From Planctomycetota bacterium (GTDB taxonomy: Bacteria; Planctomycetota; PUPC01; DSUN01): a DNA stretch of 64,000 nt. Both the position numbers and the translations under genes were made by a program. The notes under the pieces were generated by a model. It made no database searches. It was not told where the DNA came from and saw only the letters and a program-made list of their open reading frames with translations. The first letter of the stretch is position 1; every line of letters begins with the position of its first letter. Below are positions 23,314 through 31,056 of this stretch, piece by piece. Where the stretch lies: assembly GCA_035384565.1 (NCBI GenBank), contig DAOOIT010000035.1, forward strand, positions 1-64,000, written 5' to 3'.

Positions 23314-23443
23314 CCCATACTCGCTCACTCCCCAGCTCTCCGCCAGATGAGCAAGTATGGCGCTTTGGCGATCCGGCGGCTTCCGGGGCCATTCCACCCA
23401 TACTTGCTCATTTTTCTCCCTCTTCAGTTTGAGCAAGTATGGG
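23314..23443. repeat. Paired CCATACTTGCTCA hairpins in the EboB-pst intergenic region
   Basis: Hairpin one: CCCATACTCGCTCACTC (23314-23330) against GATGAGCAAGTATGG (23346-23360). Hairpin two: CCCATACTTGCTCA (23397-23410) and its perfect complement (23430-23443) around a 19-nt loop. The loop length and core match the array at 28-145. The rest of the gap 23071-23798 contains a candidate pst promoter and no gene that I can support. Confidence 0.78.
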
Positions 23444-23613
23444 GCCATTGGGTGGGCTGCCAGAGGGGGGTGGACAAGTCTTGTCCACTTCGGGGACGCC
23501 CGGTGTGCGCGCCGGCTGGGCGGCACGGCACCACTTCCAGGAGCGCCGCCGGCGATAGGAGACGGGCATCCTGTGGTCGGGCCGTCTGCACTTCGCGCGG
23601 AACTTGCCGAACG

Positions 23614-23645
23614 CTAACCTCCGCCTAACATGCCCCCGGTAGGCT
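23614..23645 (+). promoter_or_regulatory. Candidate Pho box and -10 element of the pst operon
   Basis: CTAAC at 23614-23618 and again at 23625-23629, an 11-bp period typical of Pho-box direct repeats. TAGGCT at 23640-23645 follows ten bases after the second repeat, where the -10 of a PhoB-dependent promoter is expected; no good -35 box is present. It lies about 155 bases ahead of the first PstS gene. The regulator gene itself is not in the window. Confidence 0.38.
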
Positions 23646-23798
23646 AATGAGGAGGTCTGTCTCGGCCAGAAGCGACGCCCCGACGGAGCAGAGGCCCAGG
23701 CGCGAGCGGACGCGTCCCGGCCTCTGTGGCAGCGGCTTGCGTGGACCCCTGCGATCGTGTAGAATCCGCGGGTCCCCACAAGCTCAGGAGAGGCTGCC

Positions 23799-24737
23799 AT
23801 GGGTCCGTTCGCCCGGATTCTGCGGTGTGCGCCGATGGTGGCGCTGGCGGCGATGGGGTGCGGGACGAGCCGCGAGCCGGCCGTGCACGTGGTAGGCTCG
23901 ACCTCGATCCTGCCGTTCGCCGAACTGCTGGCCGAAGAGTTTGCGCGGCGCGAGCCGGGCATCCACGTGGAGGTGCAGGGCGGCGGCTCGACGCACGGGC
24001 TGCTGGCCGTGGCGAGCGGCATCGCCGAGATCGGCGCCTGCTCGCGCAGCCTGCACCGCGGGGACCCCGCCGAGGCCCAGTTCACGCCGGTGCCGATCGC
24101 GCGGGACGCGATCGCGCTGGTCGTGCACCCCTCGAACCCGCTGTCGGGCCTGTCGCGGGCGCAGCTCCGGGCCGTTTTCTCGGGCCAGGCGGCCAACTGG
24201 CGCGACGTGGGCGGGGCCGATGCCCCGATCCGCGTGATCACGCGCGAGGAGGGCTCGGGCACGCTCGACGCCTTCCTGGCCGAGGTGATGGGCGGCGTGC
24301 GCGTCACGCCGCGCGCCCTCGTGCAGGAATCGAACGGCGCGATGAAAGAGCTCGTCAAGCAGGACCCGTGCGCCATCGGCTTCATGTCCATGGGCCTGGT
24401 GGGCCGCGGGCTGAAGGCCCTGGCGCTGGACGGCGCCGTGCCCTCGGCGTCGGGCGCGGAGCGCGGCGGGTATCCCCTGGTGCGGCCCTTCCTGTTCGTG
24501 GTCAAGGGCACGCCGAGTGGGGCGGCCCGGCGGTTCCTCGAGTTCGCCCGGTCGCCCGAGGCTCAACAGTTGATTGAGCAGGAGAAGATGCGCAATGCGG
24601 CAAGCGTGGCTCGCAATGGCGGCATTCGGCCTGATTTCGCTGTGCCTGGGCTGTGGGGGCAGCCAGGGCACGGCCGTGAGCGTGGTGGGCTCGACCTCGG
24701 TGCAGCCGTTTGCCGAGATGCTCGCGGAGGAGTTTAA
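23799..24737 (+). CDS. pstS: Phosphate-binding lipoprotein PstS, first copy
   Basis: 312 residues. A short signal with lipobox-like AAMGC precedes VVGSTSILPFAELLAEEF, QGGGSTHGL, ITREEGSGT and QESNGAM, the phosphate-binding loops of PstS. It captures phosphate outside the inner membrane and delivers it to PstC/PstA. Its natural end by comparison with the second copy should be near SPEAQQLIEQEKM, yet the frame stays open for another 47 codons and overlaps the second pstS gene by 143 bases. That tail (ASVARNGGIRPDFAVPG...) does not look like PstS, so a lost stop codon is likely. A candidate Pho box lies upstream. Confidence 0.9.
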   Translation: MGPFARILRCAPMVALAAMGCGTSREPAVHVVGSTSILPFAELLAEEFARREPGIHVEVQGGGSTHGLLAVASGIAEIGACSRSLHRGDPAEAQFTPVPIARDAIALVVHPSNPLSGLSRAQLRAVFSGQAANWRDVGGADAPIRVITREEGSGTLDAFLAEVMGGVRVTPRALVQESNGAMKELVKQDPCAIGFMSMGLVGRGLKALALDGAVPSASGAERGGYPLVRPFLFVVKGTPSGAARRFLEFARSPEAQQLIEQEKMRNAASVARNGGIRPDFAVPGLWGQPGHGRERGGLDLGAAVCRDARGGV

Positions 24738-25389
24738 CCGCAACAATGCCGACGTGCGGGTGGAGGTGCAGGGCGGCGGCTCCACGGCCGGCATCCAGGC
24801 CGTGGCCACCGGCATCGCCGCGATCGGCATGTGCTCGCGCGCGCTGAAGCCCGAGGAGACGGGCTTCACCCCCATCACCGTGGCGCGCGACGGCATCGCC
24901 GTCGTGGTGAACCTGGCCAACAAGGTCAGCGATCTCACCCGCGAGCAGATCCGCGGCATCTACGAGGGCAAGATCGCCAACTGGAAGGACGTGGGCGGCG
25001 ACGACAGGCCGATCCGCCTGATCACCCGCGAAGAGGGCTCGGGCACCCGCGAGGCGTTCGCCCACCTGGTGATGGGCGACGCCCGCATCGCCGCCTCGGC
25101 CCTCACCCAGGAGTCCAACGGCGCGGTGAAGGAACTGGTGAAGAACGACCCGGGCGCCATCGGCTACATGTCGCTCGGCCTCGTGCACGGCGACCTCAAG
25201 GCCCTGACCGTCGGCGGCGTGAAGGCGAACGCCGAGGACGTGATCAACGGCTCGTACCCGCTGGTGCGGCCGTTCCTCTTCGTGGTGAAGGGCGCGCCGG
25301 GCGCGGCGGCGCAGCGGTTCATTGACTTCGTGCTCTCGCCCCCCGCGCAGGCGATGCTGGAGAAGGAAGGGCTGGTCCGGGCCAAGTGA
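24595..25389 (+). CDS. pstS: Phosphate-binding lipoprotein PstS, second copy
   Basis: 264 residues. Lipobox-type signal ending SLCLGCGG, then VVGSTSVQPFAEMLAEEF, QGGGSTAGI, ITREEGSGTREAF and QESNGAVKEL. It is very similar to the first copy, so the pair arose by tandem duplication. The ATG at 24595 has AGGAG ten bases upstream, inside the coding end of copy one. The stop overlaps the GTG start of pstC (GTGA). Two binding proteins with one permease may differ in affinity. Confidence 0.93.
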   Translation: MRQAWLAMAAFGLISLCLGCGGSQGTAVSVVGSTSVQPFAEMLAEEFNRNNADVRVEVQGGGSTAGIQAVATGIAAIGMCSRALKPEETGFTPITVARDGIAVVVNLANKVSDLTREQIRGIYEGKIANWKDVGGDDRPIRLITREEGSGTREAFAHLVMGDARIAASALTQESNGAVKELVKNDPGAIGYMSLGLVHGDLKALTVGGVKANAEDVINGSYPLVRPFLFVVKGAPGAAAQRFIDFVLSPPAQAMLEKEGLVRAK

Positions 25390-26243
25390 GAACCGACAAG
25401 CTCATCAGCCTGGGGCTCGCGGCGCTGGCCTTCACGGCCCTCTCGGGCCTGGCGCTCATCACCGCCTTCATCTTCAAGGAGGGCTTCCCCCTGATGATGA
25501 AGGTGGGCCTCACCGACTTCATCACATCGAGCGACTGGTATCCGCGCGAGGGGCACTTCGGCATCCTGCCGATGATCGCCGGCTCGCTGGCCGTCACCGC
25601 GGGCGCGATGGTCATCGGCGTCGTCTTCGGCGTGGGCGTGGCCGTGCTGCTCACCCAGTTCTGCCCCCCGCGCCTCGTGGGCCTCCTCAAGCCGGCCATC
25701 GAGCTGCTTGCCGGCATCCCCTCGGTGGTCTACGGCTTCATGGGCGTGGTGATCCTCGTGCCGCTGATCCGCGAGAACCTGGGCGGCTCGGGCCTCTCGG
25801 TGCTGGCCGCCTCGATCGTGCTCGGCATCATGGTGCTGCCCACGGTCATCAGCATCTCCGTGGACGCGCTCCAGGCGGTGCCGCGCCCCTACTACGAGGG
25901 CTCGATCGCCCTGGGCGCCACCGAGTGGCAGACCGCGCACATGGTCATGCTGCGCGCGGCCCGCTCGGGCATCGTGGCCGCCATCATCCTGGGCATGGGC
26001 CGCGCCATCGGCGAAACCATGGCCGTCATCATGGTGGCCGGCAACACCATCGCGCTGCCGACCAGCCTGCTGTCGCCCGTGCGCACGCTCACCAGCAACA
26101 TCGCCCTCGAGATGGGCTACGCCGCGGGCGACCACCGCCAGGCCCTCTTCGCCACGGGCGTGGTACTCTTCGTCGTCATCATGGTCCTCAACACCGTGGC
26201 GCTCACGCTGTCGCGCCGCCGGGCGCGGGGGGCGAGCCGATGA
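25386..26243 (+). CDS. pstC: Phosphate ABC transporter permease PstC
   Basis: 285 residues, six membrane helices. FGILPMIAGSLAVTAGAM, ELLAGIPSVVYGFMGV and the cytoplasmic EAA loop ALGATEWQTAHMVMLRAARSG are typical of PstC, which forms the channel with PstA. The GTG start overlaps the pstS stop, and the stop overlaps the pstA ATG (ATGA), so the operon is tightly coupled. Confidence 0.94.
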   Translation: MRTDKLISLGLAALAFTALSGLALITAFIFKEGFPLMMKVGLTDFITSSDWYPREGHFGILPMIAGSLAVTAGAMVIGVVFGVGVAVLLTQFCPPRLVGLLKPAIELLAGIPSVVYGFMGVVILVPLIRENLGGSGLSVLAASIVLGIMVLPTVISISVDALQAVPRPYYEGSIALGATEWQTAHMVMLRAARSGIVAAIILGMGRAIGETMAVIMVAGNTIALPTSLLSPVRTLTSNIALEMGYAAGDHRQALFATGVVLFVVIMVLNTVALTLSRRRARGASR

Positions 26244-27076
26244 GAGTCCCCCCCGCCGTCACCCAGCGGGCGGCCGTCGGCCTGATGTGGACGCTGGCCG
26301 GCCTGACCCTCGGCGTGCTGCTGTTCATCATCGCCTTCGTGCTCTGGAAGGGCCTGCCGCACGTCTCGTGGGAGTTCCTCAGCCAGTCGCCGCGCTCGAT
26401 GGGCCGCGAGGGCGGCATCTTCCCGATGATCGTGGCCACCGCCTACGTCATGGGCCTCGGCGTGCTCATCGCGGCCCCTGTGGGTCTGGCCACAGCCATC
26501 TACCTCACCGAGTACACGCGCGAGGGGCGCCTCACCGCCGCCATCCGCTTCGGGGCCGACTGCCTGGCCGGCATCCCCTCCATCATCTTCGGGCTCTTCG
26601 GCTTCGTGTTCTTCGTCATCACGCTGGGCATGGGCCTCTCCGTGCTCTCGGGCGCGCTCACGCTGGCCCTCATGGTCCTGCCCACCGTCATCCGCACGAG
26701 CGAGGAGGCCATCCGCGCCGTGCCCCGCGCGTTCCGCGAGGTGAGCTTCGGCCTCGGCAGCACCCGCTGGCAAATGGTCACCCGCGTGGTCCTCCGCTCG
26801 GCCCTGCCCGGCATCACCACGGGCATCGTGCTGGCCGTGGGCCGCTGCGTGAGCGAGACGGCCGCCGTGATGCTCACGGCCGGCTCGGCCCTGGGCCTGC
26901 CGCGCGGCCTCTTCGACTCCTCGCGCACGCTCTCGCTCCACTTCTACATCCTGTCGCGCGAAGGCATCTCGATGGCCAAGGCCTACGCCACGGCCTCGAT
27001 CCTCATCGTCGTCATCCTGGCCATCAACCTGTTCGCCTACTGGCTGATGCGCCGCTTCGTCGCAAAGGTACGCTGA
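26240..27076 (+). CDS. pstA: Phosphate ABC transporter permease PstA
   Basis: 278 residues with six predicted helices. GGIFPMIVATAYVMG, DCLAGIPSIIFGLFGFVFF and the EAA loop GLGSTRWQMVTRVVLRSALPG identify PstA, the second half of the phosphate channel. Translationally coupled to pstC by ATGA. The first ATPase gene begins three bases after its stop. Confidence 0.94.
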   Translation: MRVPPAVTQRAAVGLMWTLAGLTLGVLLFIIAFVLWKGLPHVSWEFLSQSPRSMGREGGIFPMIVATAYVMGLGVLIAAPVGLATAIYLTEYTREGRLTAAIRFGADCLAGIPSIIFGLFGFVFFVITLGMGLSVLSGALTLALMVLPTVIRTSEEAIRAVPRAFREVSFGLGSTRWQMVTRVVLRSALPGITTGIVLAVGRCVSETAAVMLTAGSALGLPRGLFDSSRTLSLHFYILSREGISMAKAYATASILIVVILAINLFAYWLMRRFVAKVR

Positions 27077-27079
27077 GCC

Positions 27080-27928
27080 ATGGCCACCGGCCCACACGCC
27101 GAGGAACCCCAGGGCGCCGACTGGCTGATGCGCGCGGCCCCCGCGCCCGCCGGCCCGGCCGTCGTCGCCGGCACCACCCCCAAGGTGGTGGTCGAGGGTT
27201 TCACGGCCCTCTTCCAGGGCTGCGCCGTGCTCAGGAACCTCTCGCTCCAGCTCTTCCCCCGCGAGCGTCTGGCCATCATCGGCCCCGCCGGCAGCGGCAA
27301 GACCACGTTCCTGCGCAGCCTCAACCGCCTCAACGACCTCGAGGCCGGCTTCTCCAAGACCGGCCGCATCCTGCTCGACGGGCAGGACATCTATGCCCCC
27401 GGCGCCGACGTGGTCGCCCTCCGCCGCCGCGTGGGCATGGTCTACGCCGTCCCCGTGCCGCTCCCCTGGTCCATCCGCGACAACCTCACCTACGGCCCGC
27501 GCCTCGCCGGCACCCGCGACCGCGCGCGCCTCGACCAGCTCGTCGAGGAGAGCCTGAAGAACGCCTTCCTGTGGGACGAGGTGAAGGACCGCCTCGGCAC
27601 CTCGGCGATGAACCTCTCGGGCGGGCAGCAGCAGCGTCTGTGCCTCGCCCGCGCCCTGACCCTCGAGCCCGAGGTGCTGCTGCTCGACGAGCCCTGCTCG
27701 GGCCTCGACCCCATCTCCACCGCCAAGATCGAGGACGCCCTGGCCGCCCTTCGGGCGAAGTACTCGATCATCCTCGTCACCAACAACACCAAGCAGGCGG
27801 CCCGCGCTTCCGACCGCACCGCCTTCCTCCTCATGGGCGAGCTCATCGAGATCGGCCCCACCGAGCAGATCTTCACCAACCCCGCGCACCACCGCACCGC
27901 GGGCTACATCACGGGGCGATTCGGGTAG
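27080..27928 (+). CDS. pstB: PstB-type ATPase 1, degenerate Q-loop and H-loop, intact signature
   Basis: 282 residues. Walker A GPAGSGKT (68-75), signature LSGGQ (179-183) and Walker B LLLDEP (about 201-206, with catalytic Glu) are intact. The Q-loop reads VGMVYAVP, with Ala at 123 where PstB has Gln, and the switch loop reads VTNNTKQA, with Asn at 235 where the His should be. A 35-residue N-terminal extension (Ala/Pro-rich) precedes the usual start. Alone it should hydrolyse ATP poorly. The second ATPase gene has the opposite defects, so I read the two as an obligate heterodimer energising PstC/PstA. Three bases separate it from pstA. The tail end TAGYITGRFG is typical of PstB. Confidence 0.9.
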   Translation: MATGPHAEEPQGADWLMRAAPAPAGPAVVAGTTPKVVVEGFTALFQGCAVLRNLSLQLFPRERLAIIGPAGSGKTTFLRSLNRLNDLEAGFSKTGRILLDGQDIYAPGADVVALRRRVGMVYAVPVPLPWSIRDNLTYGPRLAGTRDRARLDQLVEESLKNAFLWDEVKDRLGTSAMNLSGGQQQRLCLARALTLEPEVLLLDEPCSGLDPISTAKIEDALAALRAKYSIILVTNNTKQAARASDRTAFLLMGELIEIGPTEQIFTNPAHHRTAGYITGRFG

Positions 27929-27930
27929 GG

Positions 27931-28560
27931 GAAGTCGAAAGTCCAAAGTCGAAAGTCGAGAGTCACGAGCACGGGAGGCACTCAACTGAGGCGCGTGACT
28001 GGCAGGAGCGGATGATGGGCAAGATCGAACGGTTCGAGGACCTGGAGGCCTGGAAGAAAGCACGGGAGCTGGCCAGCATGATCTGCCAACTCACGTCGGT
28101 CGGCGGGTTCGGCCGCGACTTCGGGTTGCGCGACCAGATTCGCCGCGCCGCCGTATCGGTCATGTCGAACATTGCTGAGGGATTCGAGCGCGGCGGCGAC
28201 AGAGAGTTCCTCCAGTTCCTCGCCGTAGCCAAGGGCTCCTGCGGGGAACTGCGGTCGCAACTGTACGCGGCGCTCGATCAGGGCTGCCTCACGCAGACGG
28301 ACTTCGCTGCAGCCGCTGGCATGGCAACGGAGGCGAGCCGCATGCTCTTCGGTTTCATGAAGTACCTTCGACAATCCCCTTCCCGTCGCAGGAGCTATCG
28401 CTGACCGGCTGAGACAAGGGCCGAGTTCCTCGTCAGATCGAGCGGCGTGTTGGCTTGCCGCCTGTCGCGCCCTGGCCGTCAACTCCAGACGCTCGACGTT
28501 CGACCGTTGGCCATTGACTCTTAACTCTTGACTTTCGACTTTGGACTTTCGACTTTGGAC
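27931..28560. mobile_element. Inverted-repeat-bounded element carrying a four-helix-bundle gene
   Basis: AAGTCGAAAGTCCAAAGTCG begins a 26-bp left arm (27932-27957) whose perfect complement is at 28530-28555; similarity continues for about 11 more bases with three mismatches. The arms consist of AAAGTCGAAAGTC-type short units. The only gene inside is the four-helix-bundle gene. No transposase is present, so movement, if real, would need help from elsewhere. The element splits the pst operon, and the right arm supplies the present start of the second ATPase gene. Confidence 0.6.
28012..28404 (+). CDS. Four-helix-bundle protein (23S rRNA intervening-sequence/Avd-like)
   Basis: 130 residues. IERFEDLEAWKKARELASMI, LRDQIRRAAVSVMSNIAEGFER, FLQFLAVAKGSCGELRSQL and the last helix are the hallmarks of the small four-helix-bundle family first found in 23S rRNA intervening sequences and related to the Avd protein of diversity-generating retroelements. 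It is basic and likely binds nucleic acid as an oligomer, but no activity is established. No reverse transcriptase or variable repeat lies nearby. AGGAG lies six to eight bases ahead of a double ATG (28012 and 28015). It sits in an inverted-repeat-bounded insert between pstB1 and pstB2. Confidence 0.88.
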   Translation: MMGKIERFEDLEAWKKARELASMICQLTSVGGFGRDFGLRDQIRRAAVSVMSNIAEGFERGGDREFLQFLAVAKGSCGELRSQLYAALDQGCLTQTDFAAAAGMATEASRMLFGFMKYLRQSPSRRRSYR

Positions 28561-29310
28561 TGCAAGCTTCAATCCCTTGACCTCGACCTCTTCTACGGCG
28601 CGTTCCAGGCGCTCAAGAGGGTGAACATCGCCATCCGGCCCCGCGCGATCACCGCCATCATCGGGCCGTCGGGCTGCGGCAAGTCCACCCTGCTCCGCTG
28701 CTTCAACCGCATGAACGAGCTGATCCCCGGCGTGCGCACCAGGGGCCGCATCCTGCTCGACGGGCGCGACATCCACGCGCCCGACACCCGCCTCACCGAC
28801 CTGCGCCAGCGCGTGGGCATGGTCTTCCAGCGGCCCAACCCCTTCCCCCTCTCGATCCGCGACAACCTCACCTACGGCCCGCGCGTGCACGGCGTCGCCC
28901 GCAAGAGCGACCTCGAGGCCATCGTGGAGCGGAGCCTCCGCGGCACGGCCTTGTGGGACACCCTGAAAGACCGCCTCGACGCCCCGGCCCTCGAGCTCTC
29001 GCCCGAGCAGCAGCAGCGCCTGTGCATCTCGCGCGTCATCGCCGTCGAGCCCGAGGTGGTGCTGATGGACGAGCCGTGCTCGGCCCTCGACCCCCTGGCC
29101 ACCGAGCACATCGAGGAGCTGATGCGCGAGCTGGCCGCCCGCTACACCATCATCATCGTCACCCACAACATGCAGCAGGCCGCACGCGTCTCCTACGAGA
29201 CAGGTTTCATGCTCCTCGGCGAGCTGATCGAGTTCGGCCTCACCGAAGGAATCTTCACCGCGCCCGCCGACGAGCGCACCGAGGCCTACGTCACAGGCCG
29301 CTACGGATGA
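28528..29310 (+). CDS. pstB: PstB-type ATPase 2, intact Q- and H-loops, degenerate signature
   Basis: 260 residues. Walker A GPSGCGKS (46-53), Q-loop VGMVFQRP (Gln 101), Walker B VLMDEP (Glu 182) and switch VTHNMQQA (His 213) are intact. The ABC signature is LSPEQ (157-161) in place of LSGGQ. With the first ATPase, whose signature is intact but whose Gln and His are lost, it would build one complete and one defective ATP site. The N-terminus is unusual: the frame opens with a TTG at 28528 inside the inverted repeat of the upstream insert, giving FDFGLSTLDCKLQ before the normal LDLDLFYGAFQALK. The native start was probably displaced by the insertion. No clear ribosome site is seen, so the exact start is uncertain. 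Confidence 0.88.
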   Translation: MTFDFGLSTLDCKLQSLDLDLFYGAFQALKRVNIAIRPRAITAIIGPSGCGKSTLLRCFNRMNELIPGVRTRGRILLDGRDIHAPDTRLTDLRQRVGMVFQRPNPFPLSIRDNLTYGPRVHGVARKSDLEAIVERSLRGTALWDTLKDRLDAPALELSPEQQQRLCISRVIAVEPEVVLMDEPCSALDPLATEHIEELMRELAARYTIIIVTHNMQQAARVSYETGFMLLGELIEFGLTEGIFTAPADERTEAYVTGRYG

Positions 29311-29315
29311 GCCAC

Positions 29316-29425
29316 GCGGATGATCGGATGAATGGATGGATGGGTGGATGTTTGGATGATTGAAAAGAAGGACCGACGATGGTTCCTGCACTCATTCATG
29401 CATCCAACCCTTCAATCATCCCCTT
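29316..29425. repeat. GGATGAATGGATG short repeats between pstB2 and phoU
   Basis: GGATGATCGGATGAATGGAT on the left and GGATGATTGAA face TTCAATCATCC and CATTCATGCATCC on the right, giving an imperfect inverted repeat in a gap that would otherwise be small. Another case of a simple-unit palindrome in this operon. Confidence 0.55.
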
Positions 29426-29443
29426 CAGGACAGGAGAACGCCC

Positions 29444-30142
29444 TTGGACAGCCACCAGCGCCAGTTCGACCGCGAGCTTCACGACCTCAAGAAGAGGCTC
29501 CTCCGCATGGCCACCCTCGCCGAGGAGATGATTGACCGCGCGGTCACCGAGCTGATCGAGCGCGACGAGAAGCTCACCGAAGCGGTCGCCCGGGCCGAGG
29601 ACGAGGTGAACCGCCTCCAGATCGAGATTGACGAAGAGGCCCTCCGCCTCCTCGCCACCCGCCAGCCCGTGGCCAGCGACCTGCGCTTCATCGTCGCCGC
29701 CACCAAGATCAACAGCGACCTCGAGCGCATCGGCGACCTCGTCGTCAACATCACCGAAAACGTCCATGTCCTCGCCCAGCAGCCCCCGCTCAAGCCGCTC
29801 ATTGACATCCCCCGCATGGCCGACCTCGCCCGCCAGATGGTCCGCAAGAGCATAGACGCCTTCGTCAAGGGCGACGTCCTCCTCGCCCAGGCCGTCATCA
29901 TGACCGACGACCAGATGGACGCCCTGAAGGACCAGGTCCTCCGCGAGCTCCTCACCTACATGATGTCCGACCCGCACACCATCGAGCGTGCCCTGGCCCT
30001 CATCCTGGTCGCCCGGCACCTCGAGCGCATCGGCGACCACGCCACCAACATCGCCGAGGACGTCATCTACCTCATCCAGGGCCGCGACGTGCGCCACCCC
30101 AAGACCCCCCGAGCCACGCCGCCCGAAGGCTCCCAGCCCTGA
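29444..30142 (+). CDS. phoU: Phosphate signalling protein PhoU
   Basis: 232 residues, two three-helix bundles in tandem. The repeated metal-cluster motifs ATKINSDLERIGDLVVNITE (about 85-104) and ARHLERIGDHATNIAEDVIY (about 190-209) are diagnostic. PhoU links Pst transport to the phosphate two-component system and damps uptake when phosphate is plentiful. The TTG at 29444 is chosen because AGGAG lies seven bases upstream and the resulting N-terminus (DSHQRQFDRELHDLKKRLL) is typical. Last gene of the pst operon. Confidence 0.94.
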   Translation: MDSHQRQFDRELHDLKKRLLRMATLAEEMIDRAVTELIERDEKLTEAVARAEDEVNRLQIEIDEEALRLLATRQPVASDLRFIVAATKINSDLERIGDLVVNITENVHVLAQQPPLKPLIDIPRMADLARQMVRKSIDAFVKGDVLLAQAVIMTDDQMDALKDQVLRELLTYMMSDPHTIERALALILVARHLERIGDHATNIAEDVIYLIQGRDVRHPKTPRATPPEGSQP

Positions 30143-30154
30143 ACGGAGGCGCCC

Positions 30155-31027
30155 ATGCCCAACCTGCCCCGACGGCCCTACGGTACGGCCGGCGACCAAC
30201 TCTCGATCATCGGCTTCGGCGGCATCGCCGTGATGAACGCCGAACCCGCCCAGGCCGCACGCCTCGTCGCCGAGGCCGTCGAGCGCGGCGTCAACTACTT
30301 CGACGTGGCGCCCACCTACGGCAACGCCGAGGTCATGCTCGGCCCCGCCCTCGAACCCTACCGCAGAAAGTGCTTCCTCGCCTGCAAGACCACCCAGCGC
30401 CAGCGCGGCCCCGCCGCCGAAGAGTTCCGCCGCTCGCTCGAGCGCCTGCGCACCGACCACTTCGACCTCTACCAGCTCCACTGCCTCGCCGATGTGGCGA
30501 AGGATGTGGATGCAGCCTTCGCCAAAGGCGGCGTGATGGAGTTGCTCCTCGAGGAACAGAAGGCCGGCCGCATTCGCCACATCGGCTTCTCCGCCCACAC
30601 CGAGGCCGCTGCCCTCGCCGCAATGCGGCGCTTCGACTTTGCCTCCGTGCTCTTCCCCATCAACTTCTGCACGTTCCTGCGGCACGGCTTCGGCGCCGCC
30701 GTGCTCGCCGAGGCGCGGCAGCGCCGCATGGCCATCCTCGCCCTCAAGGCCCTCGCCCGCCAGAAGTGGCCGAAGGACGACCCGAAGCGCCAGAGCTTCC
30801 CCAAGTGCTGGTACCAGCCGGTCACCGATCGCGCCGAGGCGGAGCTCGCCCTTCGTTTCACCCTCGGCCAGCCCATCGCCGCCGCCGTCACGCCGGGCGA
30901 GGAGGTCCTGCTCCGCCTCGCTCTCGACGTGGGCGGGGCCTCCGCGCCCCGCGACCCCAAGCCCCTCACCGACGCCGAGCTTCAGCAACTCCGCGCCCTG
31001 GCCGACACACTCGACCCGATTTTCTAA
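30155..31027 (+). CDS. Aldo/keto reductase
   Basis: 290 residues of the AKR barrel. Tetrad positions: Asp and Tyr in NYFDVAPTYGNAE, Lys in FLACKTTQRQ, His in LYQLHCLAD. It reduces carbonyls with NAD(P)H or oxidises the alcohol; substrate unknown. Unlike the reductase at 16389 it has no Fe-S tail. Near the C-terminus the stretch DVGGASAPRDPKPL is encoded by GTGGGCGGGGCCTCCGCGCC, a half-copy of the palindromic element found in EboD and the sulfatase, read in the same frame. Starts 12 bases after phoU and may be read with it. Two strong hairpins follow the stop. Confidence 0.86.
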   Translation: MPNLPRRPYGTAGDQLSIIGFGGIAVMNAEPAQAARLVAEAVERGVNYFDVAPTYGNAEVMLGPALEPYRRKCFLACKTTQRQRGPAAEEFRRSLERLRTDHFDLYQLHCLADVAKDVDAAFAKGGVMELLLEEQKAGRIRHIGFSAHTEAAALAAMRRFDFASVLFPINFCTFLRHGFGAAVLAEARQRRMAILALKALARQKWPKDDPKRQSFPKCWYQPVTDRAEAELALRFTLGQPIAAAVTPGEEVLLRLALDVGGASAPRDPKPLTDAELQQLRALADTLDPIF

Positions 31028-31056
31028 GCGGCCCCTCCCTCGCAAGAACTCTCCCG

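Noticed and set aside
26117..28063. Long minus-strand frame opposite pstA and pstB1
   Set aside because: Both plus-strand genes have full family motifs; the reverse translation is compositionally biased.
28012..28404. Diversity-generating retroelement, because of the Avd-like protein
   Set aside because: No reverse transcriptase, template repeat or variable repeat is present nearby.
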